From Centropus unirufus (lineage: Eukaryota > Chordata > Aves > Cuculiformes > Centropidae), in the NCBI GenBank assembly GCA_013397695.1, contig VYZI01000058.1, positions 1,941,780 to 2,005,779 on the forward strand: a stretch of 64,000 nucleotides of DNA, read 5' to 3'. Under the pieces are notes generated by a model. The model was given only the letters and a program-made list of their open reading frames with translations, was not told where the DNA came from and did no database searches. Shown piece after piece: positions 27,872 through 39,200 of this stretch. The translations under genes were made by a program, and so were the position numbers. Numbering within the stretch: position 1 is the stretch's first letter; each line of letters begins with the position of its first letter.

Positions 27872-28050
27872 TCTCTACAGGCATACTCAGGGAGGTTGTA
27901 GAGTCCTTCTACCTGAACATAATCAAAAGCCATCAGGACATGGACCTGAGCAACTGGTTTGGCGGTCCCATGCCTGAGCAGGGTGGGGTTGGATCAGATG
28001 ACTCTTAGAGGTGCCTGTTAACCTGAAGCTTTCTGGGATCCTGTGATTGC
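27872..28050 (+). mobile_element. CR1 LINE, short 3' fragment
   Basis: Plus-strand CR1 3' text is visible: 'cagggaggttgtagagtcct', 'cctgagcagggtggggttgg', 'atcagatgactcttagagg', then the degenerate octamer tail around 'ttctgggatcctgtgattg'. Divergence from the canonical CR1 3' end is high, suggesting an old insertion. It points away from the minus-strand CR1 at 26678-27340, so the two tails face outward. Confidence 0.82.
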
Positions 28051-30879
28051 CTAAGACCTGGTTTACCTTGCATTCATAATCCATAGCTTCTGCTGTGGAA
28101 GTGCGCGAGGTAGCATGGTATAGTATAGGAGGTTTGAAAGCTTTCTGTCAATAGTTTGAACTTTATTCAATGTATACCTAAAAAGAAGAAATGGAGATCT
28201 AGTTTGAATGGAGCTAACTACCAGGTCTTTACTGAGAGATAGTAACTAGAGCTAAGAACTTAAGGACTAGCTCTCCTAGTTTAATCTCATTTGCAAATGG
28301 TAGTGGGAGAGGTTCCAATCTGATTGAAGGCAAAGCTGACCCAGCAGAGTTCACTTTCTTGAATACACACTTAGATGGAAAGGAAATGCTCACATGGAAT
28401 GATGTAAGGTAGGTAAGTGGCAAGTTCTACAACAACCTCTAAAACAAAACACTGCACTACTTCCACAGAGCAAACAGATTTATCATTTCCTAATATACCA
28501 AGAATGAACACATATCTGATGAGTTAACAAACATGCTATCCACGAGCCTGAGATAATCTTTCATTTTAGGTAAGGTTGCCTAGAGTTGTAGATATGCTTT
28601 CTAGCAATCTTTCCCCCTTTAAACTGGATGAATACTGTTCCTGTTATATCTTTGGTAGATATCTTTTCCCTTCAGTACCTACTTACTTACAAACTACCTT
28701 ACAAAATCTCAGAAATAGAAGACTGGGTTTCTTTATCAACTCTACAGAAAGAACAGACTTCAGAAAGACACTTCTCTAGAAGACTTTCTGTAGTAGTTTT
28801 CTTTCACTCTTTTCTGTTCTGGAAAAAAGCACAGCTTTTCTGTCAAGAGTTTTGTGGAAATCTATGCATAAAGGTATTCCCACTATGTTGTGGAATAACA
28901 GCAATGGCTGTATACAACCATAAGCATTCCCCTGTGAATTCATAGGGTAGAAGAAAAAGTCAATGAAAAATAGTGGGAAAAAAGATAATTCCACAGTAGA
29001 TTATCAGATTTCACATAGATGCACACTAGATTGCTTTGGAAGCCAAGGCAAAGAGTAAACATACAGTAGAAGACAAACTATCAGATAACAATATTAAAGT
29101 TACAGAAAATGGGAATTTTTCTGTTCAGGGATTTCAGAGACATCTGTTCTGAGACTAGTGATGTTCAATATTTGTATTAATTTCTGGAATTTTGCTTGTA
29201 AAATTAGCAGAAGACACAAAAATGATATGTTACATGATAAGTGTATGATAATGATAAGCTGTTACTTACATTAGCATGCCAGGCAGAGGGTCCATTTGAA
29301 CGACATAGCACAGTAACTTAACACAATCTGGCACAAGCCCAGTCTTCCAGAAACAAGGTGCCTACTCCACACTTCAGGCAAGGGCTTCCAGATTAGTTAT
29401 CTAGTGGGAACTGAACACTCTATAAAGGGTTTGGGTTCAGGCCCTTCACGTCCATTTCAAAAAAAGACTGCTGTAAAAGTGACAAGGATTGAAAAAAAAA
29501 AAGGAATTATCTGAGAACTTAGAGTAAATGGGTAAATCAATTTCTTTTATATAAAAAGGTTAAGAAATGACATGACAATAGTCTAAAATTACCTGCATTA
29601 TTTCTTGTAATGGAGTCTTTAATCTAGTAGATAAAGGCATAATATGGAGGATCTGGAGCTACACAAACATGAGCTAAAAATAATATTGGATTTTTAAGAG
29701 CAAATGAAACTAACTGAAGAAATGGATGTGCTGGTTTCATTGTGAATTCTTTAAACCAAAATAGATACTATGATTTTTATATTAAATCAGGACACATTTC
29801 TTGATTCACAGTGTAAAGTAATAGTAGAATAATTATAGGTATATATGTATATCTAGGTAAATACTGGATATCTTTAAGAAGGTTGCAACCTTGAAACAAA
29901 AACAATGGACCATATGCAAAAATAACTGGGAAGTGTAACTTTTTTATTTGGCTGATACGAAAAGTGTACATAAATATTAGTACTAGTACTATCAGTTCAG
30001 ACTGAAGTTAATTTTTATACCAGTTCAGAGTTGAGAACAGAGAATCTCTTCTGTGATAAAGGCAGAGCTATTTCAAACACAAGGGGCTATGTGTTAATCA
30101 AGACTCTTGTGTTCTGGTATGAATTAGTACTATTGATCATTTACCTGGATGAGTATTTTAGCCCTTTGTGATTTCAAGATTTCTTTGTCTCTCAGCAGTT
30201 ATGCTAGATCAAGAAACAAGCATCTGGGAAGAAATTAAAGCAATTTTGCACAATAAATTTGTATCTAAATGTGAAGATCTCTGTGTTTGACCCCTGAAGG
30301 TTCCCAAGATGCCTCAGGACAGTTAAATCTGCAGAGCAGTTCTGTTCCCTTGGTGCCCTTAAATGCTCCTTCCTCAGCTTGGACTGGAAGCACTTGGGAA
30401 GCCACCCAATGAGAGTCCAACAGCTGAGCTTCCCTGCAGCAGTCCTTGTTGATGTAGCCTGTCAGCATGCCTCCTTCAATATGGGCTTTACTCAGTTTTC
30501 AGTATCCCAAGCTGTAATCTGAGCTCAACTAAATACTCTGGAAACAGAAGTGATCGATTAACACTAAATCTTTGACAAGTCTGACTGGCTGTTATATTGG
30601 TGGTAAGGTAGAAAATCTGAGCCCCAAAAGCTATGACAAAACAATTCTTAGGAGTTGTATTACTTATTGGCTCTTAAAGATTTGCTAAACCTAAAAGAAT
30701 ATTTTCATTTTCTGTATGTTAGTGTAAAGTCTCAGACAGCCCAAATCTCATAAAAAACACTGCTTCATCTGACCCATTCGGAGTACAGAGACAGTGAATA
30801 AATCTGTCTGTTTATTTAGAAGTATTACAGGCGTTGTATTGGAACAACTGATATAAAAAACACGCTATCCCACGCTCCC
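28051..30879. other. Unassigned AT-rich sequence
   Basis: No gene or repeat was recognised. The longest frames (28628-28945, 105 codons plus; 28776-28994, 72 codons minus) overlap on opposite strands and have no domain. Confidence 0.6.
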
Positions 30880-31460
30880 ACTTTTCCAGCTATTTGCCAA
30901 TTTGTAATTACAGTATGTAAATACACAGCAGAATGGGTCTTTGGTTAATCAAATTGATTTAATTGCTGAATCCCCACAGATGAATGTGAACAGAATCTTC
31001 TCTTTTCTCATTTTTTGTTGGCAAAACATAGCCACACAAATCATAAAAATTCCACCAGATATGGGAATGGGATTTGAATAACTCTCTTACTGGAACACTG
31101 CTAGAACACCTGTAGTCAGATTCAAAGGACTTTAACAAGGTAATTCCTCATAATTTCAGAGCTGTAAATTATGGCATACCCTAGAGATACTGAATTAATT
31201 AGGCCTTTGTAGATTATCAATGTGTATGTGTCTTTTTTTATGGAAATCTGGCATTGTTTTTCATTTTCTGAATTATGTTATTAAAAAGGCAGATACAGTA
31301 ACACAAAAAATGTTGCAAAGGGTTCACCAGATACGCTCATTAGTTTATAGTGTGAATATAAAGCTCTTGTAATGGTTGTGAGTGTTATTGCTAATATCAC
31401 ATTTAGCGGTAGTCATTGGCACCATAACATTATCCTGATTTCTTTTGGCAGGTAGCTGAA
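30880..31460. promoter_or_regulatory. Candidate conserved noncoding element pair
   Basis: Two adjacent blocks (about 30880-31090 and 31150-31460) are repeat-free and rich in homeodomain-type cores: TTGTAATTACAG near 30902, TTAATCAAATTGATTTAATT near 30946, and GAATTAATTAGG near 31193. Texture resembles vertebrate enhancers. No alignment was possible, so this is inference, and the density of AT-rich cores is partly expected from base composition. Confidence 0.25.
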
Positions 31461-34115
31461 TCTTATAATCTAAAGAAAGCAAACCTGAAGATGTCCTTGA
31501 AAAAATAGTAATTTATTAAAACCAGATGACTTCATGAGCCAATAAAAATACATGTAACTTTCAGAGTTTTGGACCTGTGTTGTAAATGTTCATCCCATAG
31601 AACCCAGGAGTTTATCAGTTCCTCTTTCCCAGGTTACTCAACCTCTACATCAAAGTAGGACACGTTCCTGTGCAAACCCTGATGAACACTGCTTTCTGTG
31701 TGAAGAAAACCTGTGTGCATTCTGGCAGGGATTCTAGCCTTGAGGACTTAGAGTACCAGAATACCAGAGCATGCCCTGCTATACACTGGAAGTGGAGCCT
31801 CAGATTTGACATTTGTGGTAAGTTAAACTAAAGCCATTTGTTAGGTATGCTTTGTAAGCTGGATCACAGGTGTACGTGAAAATTCATTGACCTCAGCAAA
31901 GCTATTGGGTCTTCAATCTTCAGAATCAAACAAGAAAACTAATCTCAGTCCCGACCTACTCTAGGATGAATGTTGGGACCATTCTTGAACATGATATGGA
32001 GGGGGGTAGTAGAAATACTACCAGAAGTATTAGTGGCACGATTTTTTCTTCCTCTGTTCTTTGAACAATGCTAGTTGTCACTATGTATTAGGTCCTACTC
32101 CAGGTGTATCCTAAAAGGGACTGTAAGAGTTGGGTCATCAAAAGAAGCTGAAGGAATATCTCATCTTGATCAGGTTTTGGACAGATCAGTTTTAGGCTTT
32201 TCCGTCCCACTAATAAATGAAGCAACTCTAAGAACCTTAAAAAAATGTTTGCAAAACACTAAGGCTCAGAAATCGAAGTTTATCGACCTCCAAGGTCTGG
32301 TTCAGTTCCATATTGAAAGGTCTGCATTAAAGTATCTAAAAGTATCAACCTACTCATGTGGTAGGAGACTGAATTTCCATTATAGTCATTCAGGATCAAT
32401 GAGATCATGGTCAGATGAGTCTAGAGGCTTCTTCGTTTGACCAAACGAGATGTTTCCTTTGAGTGAACAGAACCCTGTTAAATGCCAGCGCCGTTTATTT
32501 GCCTAGACATACACATTTGAGATGCTCTGATAGCCTCCCTGGACAAATACTATTATTCCAGTAGACTATAAGTGCTATCTCATTCCTGTCAAGCCTGTGG
32601 ACCTGTCTTAGATACTTATATCTTAGATACTCTAGGATCCTTAAACTTTATTAGATGCCTCTGGTTGAACATCTGAGCTGATCCTTGGGCTTCTGTTGTA
32701 AAAGGGGCTTAGACATTGGCATACATATAGATGTTTGTATTTAGATAAATAACTAGATTTCAGAGGCTGAAGGTGAAACCTATCCATGAAACTCAGGGGT
32801 TAGCTACTACCTGAGGTAGTGCTGTCAGAATCATTTTGATCTCAAGAGTTCATGAAAATACTGTTTTAAATGATTACTATACGTTTCTTTAAGACTCAAG
32901 ATGAAACTGCTGCCAGATTTCAATTCTAAACAAAATAAAATTCTTTACATTGCTTTTGTATTTGCTTTGTATGATAACTACCTTTTCAGTGTATTACTGA
33001 ACTCAATTAGAACTCCTTTCTTGGCAACTATGTGCTGCAGTATTTTGCTGAGACTAATGAACAAAGTTTCATAAAATCAGCTTGTGACCATGTGATGACT
33101 ATTAAAACTTATAAAACCCTTAACAATTATCATAAGGAAATCAGCATACTACAGCAGTGTTATAGGCTGCGTCGTGAACCAAAGTACTTCTAGCTCATCA
33201 GAGCTTTGCCTGTTCATGCTGGAGCACAGACCTGGTTTTAAGTAAACAGATGGAAATACAGACCTCTGATATTCTAATTCCACTTTGTGCAATGAACATG
33301 TTTAGAAAAGAGGAATTACATTGACCTTGAAAGACTACTACATTTTTCCCTACTCTCAAATTTCTTCCTCTCAAAACTCCCTTTTCTAATCATTTTCTAT
33401 CAGTCCTTTTTTATAAAATGTTTCTCATCTTTTAGTTTCCAAACTAATCAAATAGCTCTTACACACTCTTTAGACAATTTTATTCCTGGTAAATTCGCAA
33501 TCTTTTAGCTTTCTTCCCTTCAGCCTTCTTAGTAACACTATATACTATTGTTTGCTGTCAGCCTGGATGCTAATCTATTTCTTCAGTGTATTCTGCCCTA
33601 ACTGGTGGTTTCTCTTCCTGTAACAACTCCTCCAGATTTGGGGTAACAAACTGAGAGTGTTGTAGCCGTGCTGGTAATTATTTCACAGTGGAATCTTCCA
33701 ATGCTGTTCAGAGATGCTGAGAGACACTTGCTTTACAGAACACCAGGCATGCCTGGAACATCTGAATCACACACGCTTTACTTTTTCAGCAGTCTGAAGC
33801 TCTCCAAACACAAAACTTCTGGCAATTCTCATTTTCCTACTAATCCCCAATATTTTTAATGCCTTATTCCCTCCATATCTGTCTTCACAGTTTGCCTACT
33901 TTGTGTATTGTAGCAGAAAACAGTACTAAAATCTCTCTTTCTTTAGTTATCTACATGTAGAAATTTACATACAAGCTATTCACACCAGAGTTTTCTTAGA
34001 GAAAACGGATGTCCATTTCATTTTGTGCTTTACATAGTCCTCTAAGCTCAGATGAACCACACCTTAAATTTACATATTTGTCTCCACTGGGTACCAAAAT
34101 CTTATTTTAACTAAA
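31461..34115. other. Unassigned sequence; longest plus-strand frame is chance-like
   Basis: Includes a 121-codon frame (32075-32440, plus). Its product is Ser/Arg/Leu-rich, shows no signal peptide, membrane segment or known motif, and has no evident splice sites bounding it. A single frame of that length is expected by chance in 64 kb read six ways. A 15-base near-palindrome lies at 32806-32820. Confidence 0.55.
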
Positions 34116-34135
34116 AGATAGATAGATAGATAGAT

Positions 34136-34232
<97 letters not shown>

Positions 34233-34233
34233 N

Positions 34234-34328
<95 letters not shown>

Positions 34329-34334
34329 CGATCG
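34116..34334. repeat. GATA tetranucleotide microsatellite
   Basis: About 53 copies of GATA run almost uninterrupted, with one unit broken near 34133-34137 ('agattagat'), one unresolved base at 34233, and GATC variants at the right end (34325-34334). Open frames reading IYLS on the minus strand are by-products of the repeat. The array length is probably polymorphic and may be mis-sized in the assembly because of the N. GATA arrays of this sort are known from Bkm-type satellites of vertebrates. Confidence 0.98.
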
Positions 34335-34524
34335 AAGTCCAACACAAAAAAACCCCAAAAACTAACTCTAACTAACTCTATGGTTCAGAAACCATGAGTG
34401 GGAGGGGAGAGACAAAGAGGTTATAGAACGTGTTCTAACCTGGGACAGTGAGACAAGGCTCAACTCAATGACTTCACTCAGTATGAGTGGATGTGTGTTC
34501 AAATATAGACTTTCTCTGACTTTC

Positions 34525-34825
34525 AATCAGAACATGTCAGTGTGTGCCAGCCCGCAACTCTTTGTGAACAGATTTTAGCTAATAACAATCACAATGCGCT
34601 TGAGCACCCACTCTATTCACCAGACCTGGTTCTCTCCTCCCAAAGCACAATTCGGTGCTCAAAGGGAACCCATTTTTTGTCAGTAGAAAAAGAAAGAAAA
34701 GGTGATGGACATCCTCAACAATATTTCATAAAATAATCTGTGGAATTGCTTTGAACGTTGGCTGCATCCTGTGCAGCTGTGTGTCAACCCAGACGGGAAC
34801 AATTTGAAGGTGATCATAATTGATT
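34525..34825 (+). pseudogene. Mariner-family transposase fossil (C-terminal part)
   Basis: Three consecutive blocks match the end of mariner (Tc1/mariner, IS630-like) DDD-type transposases. First, 'CASPQL' (from about 34543) corresponds to the NARPH motif after the second catalytic Asp. Second, 'ALEHPLYSPDL' (34596-34628) corresponds to the conserved LEHPPYSPDL motif, with the third catalytic Asp at 34623-34625. It is followed by 'KGTHFLSVE' (34662-34688), which matches the usual KGxxF-SVE segment. Third, 'CFERW' (34747-34761) and 'CVNPDGN' (to about 34802) match the C-terminal W-x-CV-x-x-x-G end. The middle block is in a different frame from the blocks on either side, so two frameshifts have broken the gene. 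The N-terminal DNA-binding domain and the first catalytic Asp were not found, nor were clear terminal inverted repeats. The GATA array lies about 200 bp upstream and may have replaced or interrupted the 5' part. It is a dead DNA transposon copy. Confidence 0.78.
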
Positions 34826-34830
34826 TTCTT

Positions 34831-36104
34831 TTTTTTTAAAAAGAAGCACCTTGTTTTGTTCCTTGGAGTGAGGAAAATTAACTCTAAAAATAGCTCTTTA
34901 CAGAATGTTAACTATGAGCTGGGCGCTTGTAACTACACTTTGTCCTTTGAGACAAATAATAGCTATAGCTATTACCCCTTGCTTGGTGTTTCACAGGATG
35001 AATCATGTTTCCTCCCTCAAGATTCATTATAGATGCAAAGCACTTCCAAGACNAAAAAGCCTCAGGTTTTTTTGTCAGAGCTCATATATATTTATCATTC
35101 CGATGTCTATATCTGTACTAAAATCTGACAATAAAATGAAAATTATCTAGGATGAATCATGTAATACTTAATAATAATCTTTGCATGGAAGTGGATCCAT
35201 AACAGAACTTACAAATAAAAGTAGTAATTTTAATATGTAATCCGTTATACTGCCTTGCTTTTTCCATTCTGCCTCAAAACACCTATAACTTAAATGTTAT
35301 TTAGTGTGTTTCTGCTTTTGAGCTTTCAAAGTCCACTGAATACTACAACACTGAATATATTGTACTTAACCTAACAGCAGTTCAATAAAGTAATCCAATA
35401 GCATATTCTAGGTGCCTACAGAAACAGAAACATCCTGGCCATAAAAAATAATGCCCTTGAAAAGCTATTTGGAGAAACATTTATTTCTCTTTAGTCTTTC
35501 AGAATGAAGATGTGTTGTATGAGGTATTTTATACATGCAAATGTTTCATTTTCTTTTTTTAAGTCTTTATAGTACTATTTGTTTTCAAATGAGTTTTGTG
35601 GTAGTTTTATACAGGGAATGCAAAATCCAGGGTACATTTCACCATTCTGTGGCTTGTCATATATTTTTCTTTAATAAATCATCATTGAATATGTGAACAA
35701 TTTTAATTTCACAATAAAAATATTTCCCTTTTCAATTTGTATGTTGCTATGTGTGTGCCAAAACCAAATTTTTCTAAAAAGCAATAACATAAGAAACCAC
35801 AAATTTGGCAAAGTGTGGAGTTATGCCAAATAATATTCCCATGGAAAAAATGCACTATGCAGACCATTTAAGAATTTTGAGCTTAAAAAAATAATTATGC
35901 TTTTATTTAACTTAATTTGGAAGCTATACTCAGTGATTTCTGACTTCTTGATACCATAATGATGTATCGATCATAAATATCCCTCCTATTTTTCTGCCCA
36001 GAACAGACCTTTGGATAAATAGTCTCAAACATAACTAAAGTACTGGTATATTCCAAACATCAGTAAAACTTTGAAAACATGAATACTGGAAAGACTATCA
36101 GTTA
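34831..36104. other. Unassigned AT-rich sequence with one unresolved base
   Basis: No gene was recognised. A single N stands at 35053. Part of this stretch could be the untranslated 3' end of the mariner copy, but no inverted repeat was seen to define it. Confidence 0.55.
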
Positions 36105-36218
36105 CACAGAATCATAGAGTCATTTAGGTTGGAAAGAACCTTTGAAATGATTGACTCCAACCGTTGACCTAACATCGCCAAGTCTACCACTAAACTGTGT
36201 CCCTAAGTGCCACTCCTC
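36105..36218 (-). mobile_element. CR1 LINE, short 3' end
   Basis: Reads 'acagaatcatagagtcattt', then 'aggttggaaagaacctttg', 'gactccaaccgttgacct', 'gccaagtctaccactaaac' and 'tgtccctaagtgccac', the reverse complement of the last about 110 bases of an avian CR1 subfamily. Minus strand, 3' end at the left, strongly 5'-truncated. Confidence 0.92.
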
Positions 36219-38869
36219 CAGGAAGCTATATAAAACTAATGGAAAATAATAATTACTGGGTTTTAAACTATTTTCTCTATTTAGTTTCCCTTCTCATTCA
36301 TGACCACGGTATTGTGACTTGAAAGAGAAAAAAGTGGTGGAGCCCTCTGGCATCCACCTTTTCAACACAGCTCTACCATCTTTTAAGTTAGGTTGCAACC
36401 ACTGTAGCCAGCAATAAAAATGAAGAAGAGTGTTTGTCAGGCATGTTCTAGAGAAATAGTTGTCAGAGACAGGCTGTAGCAACATAAGTATCTGCTGAAC
36501 CTCATCTCCACCTCAGGTAAATTAGCAGTGCCCCTCCATGGGGCTTATCTACAGTGGCAGGAAGCCATGGGTTTGGGTTTTTTTTATAGTCTTTCCCAGT
36601 GTTAGTGCCCACTAATCAGAGACTTTGGATTCGAAAAGGTAGACTCTTATTTGGGCGATGAATTTTATTCTTAGAGAAGAGTTTACAATGACACATAAAA
36701 AAGATTATTTTTATTGAGTTTCTTTCTGTTGTTCCTGAACCAATTTGGTCTGATATTAACTGAATTTATGTCTCGGTTACTTGATAGAACAAAAATTTTT
36801 TGGCATAAATGGTCTTCCAACATACTAGCAAAAATGGATTAGAAAATACAAATCTACTTTCTGGAAGGGTCAATGCTAGAAAAAGAGAAATCTTTAATCC
36901 CGCTTGCTTATTTTATCTTCTGGAAACCATTCACAGTTAGACTGTACTAGTATACACAACTCAGTCACAGGAGTAATTAGGCAGACTAATGCAGCCTTTG
37001 CTAAGATACATACAGCTGCAGCTCCCATTCATCTACTGCCTGAAGTAACTTCCTTTATAGCTAATTTAGTGTCTATATGCTTCCACGACATAATATCTCT
37101 GCTACTTCAGTGACAGCAATAAAGACATATGCCAAAAGGAATAGAGCTGATATACCATAACTACGTTCCAGCTACCATGTCCTTTCAGCCAGTAAAACAG
37201 AACAGCTAACAGTTCCACCATTTCCTATACCCAAGTTCCTAGTATTGCAAGTAGCCAGAAGTAAAACTGTGGTTCAGCCCATCCTATTAGTTGACTCTTG
37301 ATTCACCTACATCTAGACAGACCTGACCTCTTCACCTTCAGAGTCCACTGTCCCAAATGTGACTGTTGTCACAGATCTTTTTGGAAAAAGACCTCACACC
37401 CTTTCCTCCCAAATTCCAGACAATACTGGTCTCCAAATAAAACCCAAGAAAAAGAAACCATTTTGCCAGTTATGGAAAAAACACTCCTTAAATTTTAAGG
37501 AAATAAATATATCAGAGAGAGTTCAAATTTACATTCTCTCAGTCATATTTCCTTACCCTTATTCCTCTCAATTTGTTAGGTTTGGCCACATTGAGGGGTC
37601 TGCTCTACTTCAGTTCTTTTGGACTCAAAGAGATTTATGATTACTATTTGAGAAGCAGACTTTTGTCAATGCAGTGCAGGCTAATTAATCTTGTTTCTTG
37701 TAATAAGTCTAATAAAAAGTGAGGTTTGGAAAATGTATTAATGCTGTGAACATTAGAAATAAACCACTGAGGCAGATTTAAATGTCCACAAACTGGTTAA
37801 AGCTATTTAATGACCTTATTTGCCTTAGAGCAGTCACCATTTTAGATATTGTGATTTCCAGTAGCCACAGAAAAGGAAAGTTCCAAGAACAGCATGACTA
37901 CTGGGGACAATGATGATTGAATGGTTGGCTCTAATCATCAGACTGGGTGATTATTCTCAGGACTTACACCACAGTTACTAATGTTGTTTTATTAAACAGA
38001 ATACTGCCTAGAGAAAGTAAATAGCTTGGTTTGGGACTTCTCTGAGTTCTTAAAAGCATTTTCACTATCGGACAATCAGCTAGCCTGTTGCTTGCATTAG
38101 CTCTACATTTATATAGAAATCTTCCCATTACTTTTTCATGCATAATCCTCCCCAGAGGTCAGTGGTACTACTTGCCAGAGCAACTTTTACTAATCTGTGT
38201 AAGGCACCACGAGCCAGGACTCAGGTACATACCTCTGAACTCCTGCCCTGGAAAACAGTGTCAGACTTACTGTGCATGTATTTTACTGAATAGAATTCCA
38301 TTAAAACCTGTACACCAGCGTCTGCCTCCTCTTGATAGAAATGATGAACCAATTAACTTCACTGGTGCTTTGTCCAAATAAAAAGTGCAGGACTGGGAGA
38401 GTGCTCAGCTGCTTCACCTCCACTTTACCAGCCAGAAATCTGAGTATCAGAATGTATTGATATTAGAGGTAAGGCAAGCGTCTTCACAAGTATAAATATT
38501 CTTCAACAGGAAGTCCGTTAGCCTCTTTGAAGAGAAATTTCAGCACTGACAAAACCAAGACCATGAGAGCATTCACAAAGATTCTTGAAATTAATCCTTC
38601 CTGATTTAAAGTGGAAGACAGCAAAATTTTTATTGAATCGTCCTACTGCTCTCAAATTATAATGTGCTCTAGTAGATTGCAGGTCAGTCACACCAATCTG
38701 GAGGATATTATTTTTTTTCCTTTTTTCCCCCACTTATTCTTTTCATTCCGACAGCACTATTGATGAAGACCTCAGGAAAAAAATACCAGCACCCAAGACA
38801 CTTTGATGGCCTTTCCACTGTGTAATTATACTTACTCTTGATAACACTAAAGACATGCCTTATTGGTAG
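36219..38869. other. Unassigned; weak regulatory candidate inside
   Basis: No gene was recognised. Frames up to 97 codons (38088-38381) lack domains. A CPxCxxC-like run in the 37298-37498 frame is not a complete zinc-binding motif. The part 37665-37860 ('ggctaattaatcttg', 'aatgtattaatgctgtg') has enhancer-like texture only. Confidence 0.55.
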
Positions 38870-39200
38870 TGGCACAGGCTGCTTTCCTTTTCACAGAGAG
38901 ATGGATTGTTTCTGCAGGCCTTGATGGCCTTCAAATTATCTGAGCACAGAAAAGAGAGCACAGTGAATTTTATTTTAACTCATTTTATTTCTAAATTTAT
39001 TTCCCAGTAGCTAGAAGGTGATGACTGCCCCAGCAGTCAAGTCAATTGTTATCTGTGGGACTTGATTATGTTTAGACCCAGTCTCTCATTTTGAGCAAGA
39101 CACAGTTAATGAGGAGAGAAATGAAAAGTGCATTGAGTCACAGTGTGTTTGTGGTAATTTGTGACACATTCACTCTACTCAGTTCTTTGTTTATTCCTTC
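38870..39200. promoter_or_regulatory. Candidate conserved noncoding element
   Basis: A repeat-free, frame-poor block with balanced composition and several plausible sites: 'gtcaattgttatctgtggg' (SOX-like ATTGTT and an E-box-like half), 'cttgattatg', 'acagttaatgaggag' and 'ttgagtcacagtg' (AP-1-like TGAGTCA). Its texture matches vertebrate developmental enhancers. Conservation is inferred and was not tested. Confidence 0.27.

Noticed and set aside
30938..30947. TCTTTGGTTA, shared with the start of miR-9
   Set aside because: The match stops after ten bases and no precursor hairpin is visible.
32075..32440. 121-codon open frame on the plus strand
   Set aside because: No domain, signal or splice context was seen. 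A frame this long is expected by chance in 64 kb of six-frame translation.
32806..32820. TGAGGTAG beside its near-inverse, resembling a let-7 seed
   Set aside because: The palindrome leaves no loop and no hairpin of miRNA-precursor length, and the rest of the mature sequence does not match.
34070..34358. Three minus-strand frames reading repeated IYLS
   Set aside because: They are translations of the GATA microsatellite, not genes.
37298..37498. Frame containing CPKCDCCHRSF, like a zinc-binding motif
   Set aside because: Spacing does not fit a known zinc finger or zinc knuckle, and the frame has no other support.
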